Shown here one piece after another: positions 51,065 to 60,101 of a stretch of 64,000 bases of DNA. Positions within the stretch are counted from its first letter, which is position 1, and the number at the start of each line of letters is the position of its first letter. The stretch is taken from assembly GCF_001570365.1 (NCBI RefSeq), contig NZ_BBYK01000038.1, positions 62,001 to 126,000 on the forward strand. Reading direction: 5' to 3'. The translations under genes and the position numbers were made by a program. Source of the DNA: Microtetraspora fusca (GTDB lineage Bacteria; Actinomycetota; Actinomycetes; Streptosporangiales; Streptosporangiaceae). A model generated the notes under the pieces. It did not search any database, was not told the origin of the DNA, and saw only the letters and a program-made list of their open reading frames with translations.

Positions 51065-52264
51065 GTGAACGCTTCCCCGACGGAGAGCCCCGGGGGCGCC
51101 TCCGGGGACCGGTGGGCGCTCGTCGCCTTCGACTGCGCGGTCGCCCTCTGTTACACCTCCCTCGTGGTGGCGGTCACGCTCCAGTCGGACCGGGCGACTG
51201 GGGCGCCCACGTGGGCGCAGGCGCTGGTGCTCGCCGGCGTCGGCCTGCCGGTGGCGGTCCGGCGGCTGTGGCCGGTCGCGGTCCTTTCCACCGTCGTCAC
51301 CATGTCACTGGCCGCGCTGCTGCTCGGCGTCCTGCGTGACCCGTTCCTCGCGGCCTGCTACGCGCTCTACGCCGTCGTGCTCGCCCGGCCGCCGCGCGGC
51401 AGGACCGCGACCTCGGTCGCCGGCGTGCTCACCGCGGCGGGCTTCACCGCGCTCCTCGCGTTCGGCCTGTCCCTCCCCGAGACGCCGTCGTGGTGGATGA
51501 ACCGCCTCGGGTCCGTCCCGGTGAGCCTCGTGGCCATGGCCGGCACGCTGACGGTCGCCCGTGCCGTACGGGGACGCCGGTACTACGCCGCGCGCTGGGC
51601 CGAGCAGGTCGCCCAGCGAGCGGTGACCGAGGAGCGGCTGCGCATCGCGCGCGAGTTGCACGACGTCGTCGCGCACGGCATGAGCCTGATCGCGGTCAAG
51701 GCCGGCGTGGCCAACCACGTCGCCGAGGCACGCCCGGAGGAGGCCCGCGAGGCGCTGCGCGTCATCGAGACGGCGAGCCGCGACGCGCTCGCCGAGATGC
51801 GGCGCATGCTCGGCGTCCTGCGATCGGAACAGGAGCCGGACCCCGGCCGGGACGCGGAGGGCGCGTTCGGCCCGGCTCCCGGTCTCGCGGGGCTGCCCGC
51901 GCTGGCCGAGCGCGCGGGCATGGCGGGCGTCCGGGTGGAACTGGAGGTACGCGGCGCGGAGAGGCTGCCGGACGGCGTCGAGCTGTCGGTCTTCCGCATC
52001 GTCCAGGAGGCCCTCACCAACGTGGTGAAACACGCGGCCCCGGCCCGCTGCCGCGTACGGGTCGAGGCCGGCGCGCGCGAGGTGCGGGTCGAGGTGACCG
52101 ACGACGGCCCCGGGAGGCGCACCCTCCCACCAGCTCCCGGGCACGGGCTCGTGGGGATGCGCGAGCGCGTCATGATGTACGGCGGAACGTTCGCCGCCGG
52201 ACCGCGACCCGAGGGAGGCTTCGAGGTGTCCGCTCGCCTGCCGCTGACCGGGACGCCGCGGTGA
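51065..52264 (+). CDS. NarL-type sensor histidine kinase
   Basis: A 399-residue kinase. About four to five membrane segments fill residues 25-165 (ALVAFDCAVALCYTSLVVAV and later). The HisKA_3 dimerisation helix has the phospho-accepting His in RIARELHDVVAHGMSL. The HATPase domain shows EALTNVVKHA and DDGPG, then GHGLVGMRERV. The GTG at 51065 is chosen because the coherent membrane domain begins soon after; an ATG at 51011 is possible. The stop overlaps the response regulator start. It faces away from the ABC pair, a common regulatory layout. Confidence 0.87.
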   Translation: MNASPTESPGGASGDRWALVAFDCAVALCYTSLVVAVTLQSDRATGAPTWAQALVLAGVGLPVAVRRLWPVAVLSTVVTMSLAALLLGVLRDPFLAACYALYAVVLARPPRGRTATSVAGVLTAAGFTALLAFGLSLPETPSWWMNRLGSVPVSLVAMAGTLTVARAVRGRRYYAARWAEQVAQRAVTEERLRIARELHDVVAHGMSLIAVKAGVANHVAEARPEEAREALRVIETASRDALAEMRRMLGVLRSEQEPDPGRDAEGAFGPAPGLAGLPALAERAGMAGVRVELEVRGAERLPDGVELSVFRIVQEALTNVVKHAAPARCRVRVEAGAREVRVEVTDDGPGRRTLPPAPGHGLVGMRERVMMYGGTFAAGPRPEGGFEVSARLPLTGTPR

Positions 52265-52938
52265 CCGCGGTCTCGGAGGGCCCGGTGCGCGTGCTCATCG
52301 CCGACGACCAGGCCCTGCTGCGCGGCAGCTTCCGCCTGCTGGTGGAGACCGCCCCCGGCCTGACCGTGGTCGGCGAGGCGGGCGACGGCGCGGAGGCGGT
52401 GGAGCTGGCCCGGCGCGAGCGTCCCGACATCGTCCTCATGGACATCCGGATGCCGGAGATGGACGGCATCGAGGCTACCCGCCGGATATGCGGCGCGGCG
52501 GAGACCGCCGGGACGCGGGTGATCATCCTCACCACGTTCGACCTCGACGCCTACGTCTACGGCGCGCTCCGCGCGGGCGCGAGCGGCTTCCTGCTGAAGG
52601 ACACGCCGCCGTCGGGCCTGCTGGCCGCCATCGACGTGGTCGCCTCCGGCGACGCGCTCCTCGCGCCGAGCGTGACCCGCCGCCTCATCGCCGAGTTCGC
52701 CCGTCGGCCGGAGCCCGCGCGCCGCCCCGCCTCCACGCTGGACGGGGTGACCGACCGCGAGCGCGAGGTGCTCACGCTGATCGCCCGCGGGCTGTCCAAC
52801 ACCGAGATCGCCGACCACCTGAGCGTCAGCATGGCCACGGTGAAGACGCACGTCGGCCGGCTGCTCGCCAAGCTGAACGCCCGCGACCGGGCCCAGCTCG
52901 TCATCGCCGCGTACGAGGCGGGCCTCAGGTCGCCGTGA
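52261..52938 (+). CDS. NarL/FixJ-family response regulator
   Basis: A 225-residue response regulator. The receiver domain has LIADDQALLRGSFRLL and the phospho-accepting Asp in DIVLMDIRMPEMDGIE. The C-terminal LuxR-type helix-turn-helix reads LTLIARGLSNTEIADHL and SMATVKTHVGRLLAKLNARDR. The GTG at 52261 overlaps the kinase TGA (GTGA). Together with the kinase it most likely controls the divergent ABC exporter; this is by position. Confidence 0.92.
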   Translation: MTAVSEGPVRVLIADDQALLRGSFRLLVETAPGLTVVGEAGDGAEAVELARRERPDIVLMDIRMPEMDGIEATRRICGAAETAGTRVIILTTFDLDAYVYGALRAGASGFLLKDTPPSGLLAAIDVVASGDALLAPSVTRRLIAEFARRPEPARRPASTLDGVTDREREVLTLIARGLSNTEIADHLSVSMATVKTHVGRLLAKLNARDRAQLVIAAYEAGLRSP

Positions 52939-52974
52939 ACCCCCGAGCGGCCGGACGCCGCTCGGGGGGACGGC

Positions 52975-54903
52975 TCACGACTCCGGGACGAAGTGGGCGA
53001 GGACCTCCGGGTTGGCCATCGCGTCGCGGTTGGCGGCCTTCTCGACCGGGGTGCCGAGCAGGATCTTCCGTACCGGGACCTCCAGCTTCTTGCCGGAAAG
53101 GGTCCGCGGGATGCCGGGGACCCGGTGGAACTCGTCCGGCACGTGGCGGGGGGACAGCTCGCTGCGCAGCGCAGCGCGCAGCCGCGCGACCAGGTCCTCG
53201 GTCAGCTCCGCGCCCGGCGCGAGGGTGACGTAGAGCAGCAGCCGCCCGTCCTGGCCGAGCTGCCCGGTGTCGATCACCAGGCTGTCCTCGATCTCCTCGA
53301 ACCGCTCGACGACCCGGTAGAACTCGCTGGTCCCCATGCGGACGCCGCCGCGGTTGAGGGTGGAGTCGGAGCGGCCGTAGATCACGCATCCGCCGTCCGG
53401 CAGGATCTTGATCCAGTCGCCGTGCCGCCAGATGCCCGGGTAGTCGGCGAAGTACGACTCGCGGTAGCGGTCGCCGGACGGGTCGTTCCAGAACATGACC
53501 GGCATGGACGGCATGGGCGTGGTCACCACCAGCTCGCCCACCTCGCCGACGACCGGGTTCCCGGCCGCGTCGAAGGACTCGACCCGGGCGCCCAGGCAGC
53601 GGCACGGGATCACACCCGCGCGGATCGGCAGCAGCGGCACCGCGCCCACGAAGCCGGTGCAGACGTCCGTGCCGCCGGAGAACGACCCGAGCTGCACGTC
53701 CGGCTTCACGTCCGAGTAGACCCACGCGAAGCCCTCGGGCGGCAGCGGCGACCCGGTCGAGCCGATCCCCCGCAGCCGCTCCAGCCCGGACGGCCGCAGG
53801 CCCGCCTTCATGGAGGCCACGATGTACGGCGCGCCGGTGCCGAAGTAGGTGACGCCCTCGCGCGCGGCCACCTCCCACAGCGCCCCGGTGTCCGGGTGGG
53901 CGGCGCTGCCGTCGTACAGGACGACGGTGGCGCCCACGAGGAGGCCGCCGATGAGGAAGTTCCACATCATCCAGCCGGTGGTGGTGTACCAGAAGAACAC
54001 GTCGCCCTCGCCCAGGTCCTGGTGGAAGCTGAGCGCCTTGAGGTGTTCGAGCACGATGCCGCCGTGGCCGTGCACGATCGGCTTGGGCAGCCCGGTGGTG
54101 CCGGAGGAGTAGAGCACCCACAGCGGGTGGCCGAAAGGGACCCGCTCGAACGCGGGCTCGGCGACCTCGGCGCGGAGCGTCTCCCAGTCCAGCTCCTCGC
54201 CGGCGGCGACGTCCGCGCCGTCCTCGGCGGGAACCGAGGGGATCCACACCGTCGCGGCCAGGCCGGGCAGCTTGGCCGCGATGTCGCGTACGACGCCCGC
54301 CCGGCCGAACTGCTTGCCGTTGTAGCGGTAGCCGTCCACGGCGACGAGCACCTTCGGCTCGATCTGGGTGAACCGGTCGATGACGCTGGGCGCCCCGAAG
54401 TCGGGCGAGCAGGACGACCAGATGGCGCCCAGCGACGCCGTGGCCAGGAACGCGATCAGTGCTTCCGGAATGTTCGGCACATATCCGGCGACCCGGTCGC
54501 CGCACCCCACGCCGAGCCGGATCAGGCCCGCCCGGACCCGGCCCACCTCGGCGCGCAGCTCACCCAGCGTGTACGTCCGCCTGTTTCCGGATTCATCACG
54601 AAATATCACGGCAAGGCGGTCGGGGTCGCCGCGCAGCGCGTTCTCGGCGTAGTTGAGGGTCGTGCCCTCGAACCAGGTGACGTCGGGCATCGTCCCGCTG
54701 AGGACCGGCCCGTCACCCCGGTCGCCCACCACGGCGAAGTAGTCCCAGATCGACGTCCAGAACTCGGCCGGAGACTCGACCGACCAGCGCCATATGTCCT
54801 GGTAGTCACCCTCCCTGCCGAGCCACTCGGCGTAGCGGGTGATCTTTGCGTTGCGCACGACCTCCGCGGTGGGTTCCCACAGCAGAGCACCTTCCTCGAC
54901 CAT
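52975..54903 (-). CDS. Acetoacetyl-CoA synthetase
   Basis: A 642-residue ANL-family enzyme that activates acetoacetate to acetoacetyl-CoA with ATP. The length and the N-terminal WRWSVESPAEFWTSIWDYF fit the acetoacetyl-CoA synthetase group rather than acetyl-CoA synthetase. The P-loop LYSSGTTGLPKPIVH is clear. DYPGIWRHGDWIKILPDGG holds the adenylate motif, and the C-terminal SGKKLEVPVRKIL has the catalytic Lys region. The ATG at 54903 follows AGGAT about eight bases upstream. Another short-chain acyl substrate cannot be excluded. Confidence 0.88.
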   Translation of the reverse strand: MVEEGALLWEPTAEVVRNAKITRYAEWLGREGDYQDIWRWSVESPAEFWTSIWDYFAVVGDRGDGPVLSGTMPDVTWFEGTTLNYAENALRGDPDRLAVIFRDESGNRRTYTLGELRAEVGRVRAGLIRLGVGCGDRVAGYVPNIPEALIAFLATASLGAIWSSCSPDFGAPSVIDRFTQIEPKVLVAVDGYRYNGKQFGRAGVVRDIAAKLPGLAATVWIPSVPAEDGADVAAGEELDWETLRAEVAEPAFERVPFGHPLWVLYSSGTTGLPKPIVHGHGGIVLEHLKALSFHQDLGEGDVFFWYTTTGWMMWNFLIGGLLVGATVVLYDGSAAHPDTGALWEVAAREGVTYFGTGAPYIVASMKAGLRPSGLERLRGIGSTGSPLPPEGFAWVYSDVKPDVQLGSFSGGTDVCTGFVGAVPLLPIRAGVIPCRCLGARVESFDAAGNPVVGEVGELVVTTPMPSMPVMFWNDPSGDRYRESYFADYPGIWRHGDWIKILPDGGCVIYGRSDSTLNRGGVRMGTSEFYRVVERFEEIEDSLVIDTGQLGQDGRLLLYVTLAPGAELTEDLVARLRAALRSELSPRHVPDEFHRVPGIPRTLSGKKLEVPVRKILLGTPVEKAANRDAMANPEVLAHFVPES

Positions 54904-54965
54904 GCCCCCATCCTGACGAGGCAGGCCCGCCGTGTCACCATCTCCATCCACATACGACAGACCCG

Positions 54966-55895
54966 TCATATGGTGCCCGCCCCCATGAACCGCGCCCGCA
55001 GGTGGTCCACCGCGACCCGCGCGGCCGTCCCGATCGCCGCGTCCGCGCGCGGCTGGTTCTGGGCGGTGCCGATCGACCGGGTGAACACGGCGATGGCGTA
55101 CCGGCCGCCGTCGGGGTACTCGATGACGCCCACCTCGTTCCTGACCGTCGGCAGCGTCCCGGTCTTGCCACTGACCGCCACGTCGTCGTACGGGAAGCCG
55201 GAGGCGAGCCGGTGCGGCCACACCTGCAGGCCCATCAGCCGGCGTACGGCGGCGCACGAGGCGGGCCCGGCGGCCTCGTCCCGCCAGATCATGCCGAGCA
55301 GCCGGGTCATGTCCCGGCACGTGCTGCGGCTGGTTCTGGCCGGGTCGAGCACGCGGAGCCGGGAGAGCACAGCCGGGTCGGTGGTCATCTGGGAGAGCTC
55401 GGCCATGTCCGCCGCCCCCGCGTCCTCCCGCATCGTCGTGAACAGTTCGGCGCACGAGTGCTCGACCCACGTGTGGGACAGGCCGAGGTCCGCGAGCACG
55501 GCGTTGACCTCGTCGAGGCCGACCCGCGCGAGCAGCGTGTCCGCCGACGCGTTGTCGCTCACGCTGATCGTGAGGTAGGCGAGGTCCCTGAGCGAGGCCG
55601 TGACCTCGTCCAGCATGGCCGAGACGCCGGTGCCGCCTCCGGGGCGCCCCTCAGCGGACACCGTGACCCGTTCCGCCGGATCGATCAGCCCGCGCTCCGC
55701 CTGCCGATAGAACGCGACCAGCAGCGGCACCTTGAACACCGAGGCCAGCACGACGGGCTCGTCGGCGCCCAGGCCGACCTCGCGGCCGGTGTCGATGTCC
55801 ACCGCGTGCAACCACCCGGTGACCCCCGCCGTACGGAAGATCTGTTCGAGCTGCTTCAAGAGAGGAACCCCATGGCGGGACGGGGGGCCACCCAC
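54966..55895 (-). CDS. Class A beta-lactamase-like serine hydrolase (cytoplasmic)
   Basis: A 309-residue protein of the class A beta-lactamase fold. SVFK (SxxK), SDN in SVSDNASAD and KTG in VSGKTGT are all present. I do not find the usual ExxLN of the deacylating Glu, and there is no signal peptide, so resistance by secretion is unlikely. The GTG at 55895 starts inside the LysR gene with a 40-base overlap. The LysR-hydrolase operon, divergent from a PBP, recalls AmpR-AmpC systems but with a different gene order. The role is probably in wall-fragment or antibiotic response. Confidence 0.78.
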   Translation of the reverse strand: MGGPPSRHGVPLLKQLEQIFRTAGVTGWLHAVDIDTGREVGLGADEPVVLASVFKVPLLVAFYRQAERGLIDPAERVTVSAEGRPGGGTGVSAMLDEVTASLRDLAYLTISVSDNASADTLLARVGLDEVNAVLADLGLSHTWVEHSCAELFTTMREDAGAADMAELSQMTTDPAVLSRLRVLDPARTSRSTCRDMTRLLGMIWRDEAAGPASCAAVRRLMGLQVWPHRLASGFPYDDVAVSGKTGTLPTVRNEVGVIEYPDGGRYAIAVFTRSIGTAQNQPRADAAIGTAARVAVDHLRARFMGAGTI

Positions 55896-56803
55896 GTGCG
55901 CGGCGGCGCGCCTTCGTCGGACATCCCCGCATCCTCCCGCAGAACGCGTGTGGTGAGATCGGCGAACCCCGCCACGTGCTCGGACGGTTCGCCGCGCCAG
56001 GCGGTGGAGATCCGCCAGGCCAGCGGGGAGCCGGCCAGCGGGCGCCAGACCACACCGGGCACGTCCGCGCGCTGCCCGAGCGCGACCGCGGTCCCGGCGA
56101 GGACGAGCCCGATCGTGAACTGACCGTGGACGGCGTGCCGGACCTCGGCCGGGACGAAACCGTGCCGCCTGCAGCCGGCCAGGGTCTCGTCGTGCAGGCC
56201 GGGTTCGAGCGTGCGGGGCGGCAGCACGAGCTCGCGCCCGGCCAGGTCGGCCAGGTGCACCGTGGCCAGCGTGGCCAGCTCGTCCTCCTCACACAGCAGC
56301 ACCCCCGGGTGCTGGACCAGGACGGGGCCGAAGCCGAGTCCCGACGCCGCCACGGGATGCCGCAGCACGCCCAGGTCGAGCTCGCCGCCGAGCAGCGCGT
56401 CCACCTGGTCCGACGTGCCCATCTCGGCCGGCGTGAGCCGTACGTCGGGGTTGTCGGCGCGGAACCGGGCGATCAGCGCGGCGAGCACCGACGCGCCCAG
56501 GTCGGGCGGGACGGCGGCGCGCAGGCTCGCCGTGTCACCCCGCACGGTCCGCGCCATCAGCTCCCTGATCCGCTCGGCCCGGGCCACGAGCTCGCGCGCC
56601 TCGGGCAGCAGCAGCCGCCCGGCGCCGGTGAGCCTGACCTGGCGGCTGGTCCGGTCGAACAGCCGGACGCCCAGCTCGTCCTCCAGCCGCTTGACCCGCT
56701 GGCTGAGCGGGGGCTGCGCCATGCCGAGCCGGGCCGCCGCGTTGCCGAAGTGCAGTTCCTCGGCGATGACGACGAAGTACCTCAGATGCCGTACGAGGTC
56801 CAT
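55856..56803 (-). CDS. LysR-family transcriptional regulator
   Basis: A 315-residue regulator. The winged helix-turn-helix is residues about 1-62 (LRYFVVIAEELHFGNAAARLGMAQPPLSQRVKRLEDELG split across the turn), followed by the LysR substrate domain (LRAAVPPDLGASVLAALIARF). I start at the ATG at 56803, where the family N-terminus begins; the longer frame to 56860 crosses the palindrome. It has no ribosome site and may be leaderless. It is divergent from the PBP and shares an operon with the class A-like hydrolase, so it probably controls both. Confidence 0.88.
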   Translation of the reverse strand: MDLVRHLRYFVVIAEELHFGNAAARLGMAQPPLSQRVKRLEDELGVRLFDRTSRQVRLTGAGRLLLPEARELVARAERIRELMARTVRGDTASLRAAVPPDLGASVLAALIARFRADNPDVRLTPAEMGTSDQVDALLGGELDLGVLRHPVAASGLGFGPVLVQHPGVLLCEEDELATLATVHLADLAGRELVLPPRTLEPGLHDETLAGCRRHGFVPAEVRHAVHGQFTIGLVLAGTAVALGQRADVPGVVWRPLAGSPLAWRISTAWRGEPSEHVAGFADLTTRVLREDAGMSDEGAPPRTWVAPRPAMGFLS

Positions 56804-56826
56804 GGGCTGTGATGATATCCGGTTCA

Positions 56827-56847
56827 ATATCGGTTTGACACCGATAT
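56827..56847. promoter_or_regulatory. LysR-box palindrome overlapping a -35 element
   Basis: ATATCGGT and ACCGATAT form a perfect eight-base inverted repeat around TTGAC. Plus-strand TTGACA (56835-56840), a consensus -35, sits in its centre. ATATCCGG at 56816-56823 looks like a further half-site. The site lies between the LysR gene and the PBP gene and would allow one bound dimer to affect both. No convincing -10 follows. Confidence 0.6.
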
Positions 56848-56910
56848 CACTATTGGACACGAACGCCGGGGTCTGGTCCTCTTGCCTGCACGGACACGCA
56901 AGGGGGAAAT

Positions 56911-58767
56911 GTGCCGCGATTTACGGAACTTAGGATGCAGCAACACGAGGTGAAGAGGCGGCGCCGGTGGCCGCTCGTGACGGCCGCCGCGCTCGTACCG
57001 GTCCTGGCGGCCGGCGGCGCGGTGTGGGCGCTGCGCACCACGGGGTCGCCCGAGGAGACCGCGGCGTCCTTCCTCGCCGCCTGGTCCAGATCCGACTACG
57101 GGGCGATGCGCGCGCTGACCGCCGACCCGCCCGCCGACTTCCAGCGCGTGTACACGGACTTCCGCGCCGCCCTGAAACTCGCCTCCGCCCGGTTCACCGT
57201 GAAGGGGAAGGCCCGCGAGAACGGCGACGGGAGCGAGGCCGTACGGTTCCACGCGGCGCTCGACGCGGCGGTGGACTTCTCCTACGACGGCGAGCTGCGG
57301 CTGGTGGAGCGCGACCGCGCCTGGCGGGTGGCGTGGACGCCGGCCGCGCTCCATCCCGGCCTCGCCGGAGGCGGCAAATTCCGGGTCATCTCGGCCAAAC
57401 CGGAACCGGCGCCGATCACGGCGGCCGACGGCACCAGGATCGACACCCCGGACGCGCCCGGCTCGGTCCGGCAACTCGTCGAGGCGCTCAAGGAGCGGTA
57501 CGGCTCCCGCCTCGCCGGCACCCCGTCCACCAGGGTGGATCTCATCGGCGCGGACGGCTCGGCCCGCACCGTCGCCGCCGCCGAGAAGTCGCCGGGCGAG
57601 GCGCTCACGACCACGATCGACCTGGGCGTCCACCGGGCCGGGGCCCGGGCCCTGGAGGAGGTGTCCAAGCCCGCGTCGCTCGTCGCGCTGCGCCCCTCGA
57701 CCGGCGAGATCCTCGCCGTCGTGAACAAACCGGGCGGATTCAACCGCGCGCTGCTCGGCACGTACCCACCCGGATCGACGTTCAAGGTCGTCACCGCGTC
57801 GGCGCTCGTCGCCGACGGCATGAGCGCCACCGAGACCGTGAAGTGCCCGGCGGAGCAGACGATCGGCGGCTACACCTTCCACAACTCCCACCACGAGGAC
57901 TTCGGCACGATCCCGCTGCTGGCGGCCTTCGCCCACTCGTGCAACACGACGTTCGGCGACCTCGCCGTCAACCGGCTCGGCGCGAAGCGGATGAGCGCGG
58001 TCGCGTCCGGCTTCGGCTTCGGGCTGCCGATCCAGCCCGGCGTGCCCGCCGTCCGCGCGCAGTTCCCCGCCCCCAAGGACGCGACCGACCTCGCCTCGGC
58101 CGCGATCGGCCAGGGCCGGGTGCTGGCCAGCCCGCTCAACATGGCCGCCGTCGCCGCCGCCGTCGCGAACGGCACCTGGCGACCGCCGCGGCTCGTGCCC
58201 GCCGACCTCGTCCCGCCCGGCGGCTCCGGCCCGCGCGAGCTGGAGCCGGGCGTGGTGCGCGCGCTGCGCCGCCTCATGCCCGCCGTCGTCTCCGAGGGCA
58301 CCGCCCGGGGCGTCGCCTTCCCCGCCGGCACGGCCGGCAAGACCGGGACCGCCGAGTACGGCTCGGGCGAGGAGCCGCCCACACACTCGTGGTTCATCGG
58401 CTACCGGGGCGACCTGGCGTTCGCCGTCATCGTCGAGGGCGGCGGCATGGGCGCCGCCGTGGCCGCGCCCGCCGCGGCCCGCTTCCTGGACGGCCTCACT
58501 CAGCGGCCGGTGAGGCGGGCGACGGCCGCCACGACCTCCGAGGCGTTGGACAGGTCGGGCAGGACGATGTCCGCCCCCGCCTCGCGCAGTTCGGCGGCGG
58601 TGGACCGGCCCGACGCGACCGCGATCATCGCCGCGCCGCCGATGCGGGCGGCCTGCACGTCCCGGGTCGAGTCGCCGATCAGCACCGTGTTCGCGGAGGT
58701 GAACGCCCCGCCGTACCGCTCCTTGGCCCGCCCCTGGGCCACCTGGAGCAGCGTGGCCTTGGGATAG
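56911..58767 (+). CDS. Penicillin-binding protein (transpeptidase) with MecA-type N-terminal domain
   Basis: A 618-residue membrane-anchored transpeptidase. One N-terminal helix (VTAAALVPVLAAGGAVWAL) is followed by an NTF2-like domain (about 47-165), a linker domain, and the catalytic domain with SxxK (Ser289-Lys292 in GSTFK), SxN (Ser343-Asn345 in SCN) and KTG (477-479 in AGKTGTAEY). The GTG at 56911 follows AGGGGGA. The conserved body ends near residue 529 (about 58497); 89 further codons run antisense to the convergent HAD gene and look unlike protein, so the true stop may have been lost. It is divergent from a LysR regulator. Confidence 0.9.
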   Translation: MPRFTELRMQQHEVKRRRRWPLVTAAALVPVLAAGGAVWALRTTGSPEETAASFLAAWSRSDYGAMRALTADPPADFQRVYTDFRAALKLASARFTVKGKARENGDGSEAVRFHAALDAAVDFSYDGELRLVERDRAWRVAWTPAALHPGLAGGGKFRVISAKPEPAPITAADGTRIDTPDAPGSVRQLVEALKERYGSRLAGTPSTRVDLIGADGSARTVAAAEKSPGEALTTTIDLGVHRAGARALEEVSKPASLVALRPSTGEILAVVNKPGGFNRALLGTYPPGSTFKVVTASALVADGMSATETVKCPAEQTIGGYTFHNSHHEDFGTIPLLAAFAHSCNTTFGDLAVNRLGAKRMSAVASGFGFGLPIQPGVPAVRAQFPAPKDATDLASAAIGQGRVLASPLNMAAVAAAVANGTWRPPRLVPADLVPPGGSGPRELEPGVVRALRRLMPAVVSEGTARGVAFPAGTAGKTGTAEYGSGEEPPTHSWFIGYRGDLAFAVIVEGGGMGAAVAAPAAARFLDGLTQRPVRRATAATTSEALDRSGRTMSAPASRSSAAVDRPDATAIIAAPPMRAACTSRVESPISTVFAEVNAPPYRSLARPWATWSSVALG

Positions 58768-59201
58768 ACCTCCTCGCCGTATCCCCCGACTGCGAAGTCG
58801 ATCGTCTTGTCCAGCTTGAACGCCGTGAGCTTGTGGACCGCGTTGCTCCGGATCGTCCCGGTGAGGACCGACTGGATCACGCCGTCGAGCCGGGACACCG
58901 CCTTGAGCGCGTCCTTCGCGCCGGGCATCGCCCGCCCCTCGGCGGCCAGCCGCTTGCGCTTCGCGGCGAAGCTGACCTGCAACGCGTCGAGGAACTTGGG
59001 CAGGTGGTGATCCTCCACCGCGATGCCGTTGACGGCCAGCGTCTCAAAGACGATCTCGGAGTCGGGGCGGCCCATGGCCGGGGCGAGCTTCACCAGCGGC
59101 CGCCCGGTCACCATGCGGAACGCGTCGGCGTACGCCTCCCGGGTGACGATGGTGACGTCGACCAGGGTGAGATCGACGTTCCAGAGAACGAGGCGGTTGA
59201 T
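58500..59201 (-). CDS. HAD-superfamily protein with altered nucleophile and unusual start
   Basis: HAD-fold protein of about 233 residues. Conserved motifs II and III appear as VLTGTIRSN and later YPKATLLQVAQG, with VLIGDSTRDVQAAR for motif IV. Motif I reads LVLWNVDLTLVD: Asn8 replaces the nucleophilic Asp, with Asp10 kept. No ATG/GTG/TTG precedes this motif, but ATC at 59201 lies five bases after a perfect GGAGG; otherwise the first standard start is the ATG at 59114, which would lose motif I. Phosphatase activity is doubtful. It follows the next HAD gene by about 30 bases and overlaps the PBP 3' extension. Confidence 0.65.
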   Translation of the reverse strand: MNRLVLWNVDLTLVDVTIVTREAYADAFRMVTGRPLVKLAPAMGRPDSEIVFETLAVNGIAVEDHHLPKFLDALQVSFAAKRKRLAAEGRAMPGAKDALKAVSRLDGVIQSVLTGTIRSNAVHKLTAFKLDKTIDFAVGGYGEEVYPKATLLQVAQGRAKERYGGAFTSANTVLIGDSTRDVQAARIGGAAMIAVASGRSTAAELREAGADIVLPDLSNASEVVAAVARLTGR

Positions 59202-59232
59202 CGTGGCCTCCGGAGGGGGACGCGGGCCGGGT

Positions 59233-59865
59233 TCAGATCAGGTCGAGGGCGTTCGCGAGCGAGTCGACGACGGGGACGCCGACGCCCTCCAACTCGGCGC
59301 GGCTGCTCATGCCGCCCGTGTAGAGGATGGCCCGCGCGCCGACGTGCTGCGCGGCGAGCGCGTCGTCCACGCTGTCGCCGATCACGACGACCTTCTCCGG
59401 GTCGATGCCGAGAGCCAGGACGTGCGCGGCCATGTGCTCGGCCTTGGGCCCGCCGGCGGCGGCCCGCAGGCCGTCCACCCGGCTGAAGTGCCGGTCGATG
59501 CCCATCTCGCCGACCTTGGGCACCAGCCGCTCGTGGCTCCACATCGACAGCAGCGACTGGGTCCGCCCGGCGGCCTCCCACTCCTGGAGGCAGGTCAGGG
59601 CGCCGTCGGCCAGCTCGCAGGCGAGCATCAGGCGGTGGTAGTTGTCGTGGAACCCCTCGTCGAGCCGCTCCCATTCGCCGTCGTGGAGCGACCTGCCGAG
59701 CATCCGCTCGTACGCCACCCAGATGGGGCGGGTGTAGACGGCGCGGAACCCGTCGGGGTCGAAGGGGCCGATGCCGTACGGGCGGAAGACCTCGTTGGTC
59801 GCGCCCACCACGGCATCGATGTCGTGAAACAGCGTGCCGTTCCAGTCCCAAACAATGTGTGTCAT
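59233..59865 (-). CDS. HAD-superfamily hydrolase (DWNGTL type)
   Basis: A 210-residue HAD phosphatase. Motif I HIVWDWNGTLFHD keeps the nucleophilic Asp, with Asn in the second position as in a known actinobacterial subgroup. Motif II falls in LLSMWSHERLV, motif III in GGPKAEHM, and motif IV in VVVIGDSVDDALAAQHVGA. The cap domain lies between about residues 20 and 90. The ATG at 59865 begins right before the family start; there is no clear ribosome site. The substrate is a phosphorylated metabolite, not identified. The upstream IS5-type element begins 237 bases away. Confidence 0.85.
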   Translation of the reverse strand: MTHIVWDWNGTLFHDIDAVVGATNEVFRPYGIGPFDPDGFRAVYTRPIWVAYERMLGRSLHDGEWERLDEGFHDNYHRLMLACELADGALTCLQEWEAAGRTQSLLSMWSHERLVPKVGEMGIDRHFSRVDGLRAAAGGPKAEHMAAHVLALGIDPEKVVVIGDSVDDALAAQHVGARAILYTGGMSSRAELEGVGVPVVDSLANALDLI

Positions 59866-60101
59866 ATCAACATGGATGATATCCAGCCATGACACCGGCG
59901 CAGGAGCGCTCCGCCACCTCATAGCGGTGACGCGCCACACCAACGCCCCCAGGGCCACCGCGAAAGGCCCGCTGAGGAGAGCCTGTCACATGCTGCCCGT
60001 CGCGAGTGCGGATCCAGATGGCTGCGTCACGAGGCGGAGGAGGAGGTCGGAGCCAAGCCTCCGGCCGACCATCCCGAGCCCCGCGGAGAGTCCGTGCCTG
60101 C

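Noticed and set aside
54966-55895. A true secreted beta-lactamase conferring resistance
   Set aside because: SxxK, SDN and KTG are present, but there is no signal peptide and the deacylation Glu motif is not visible, so I call it only beta-lactamase-like.
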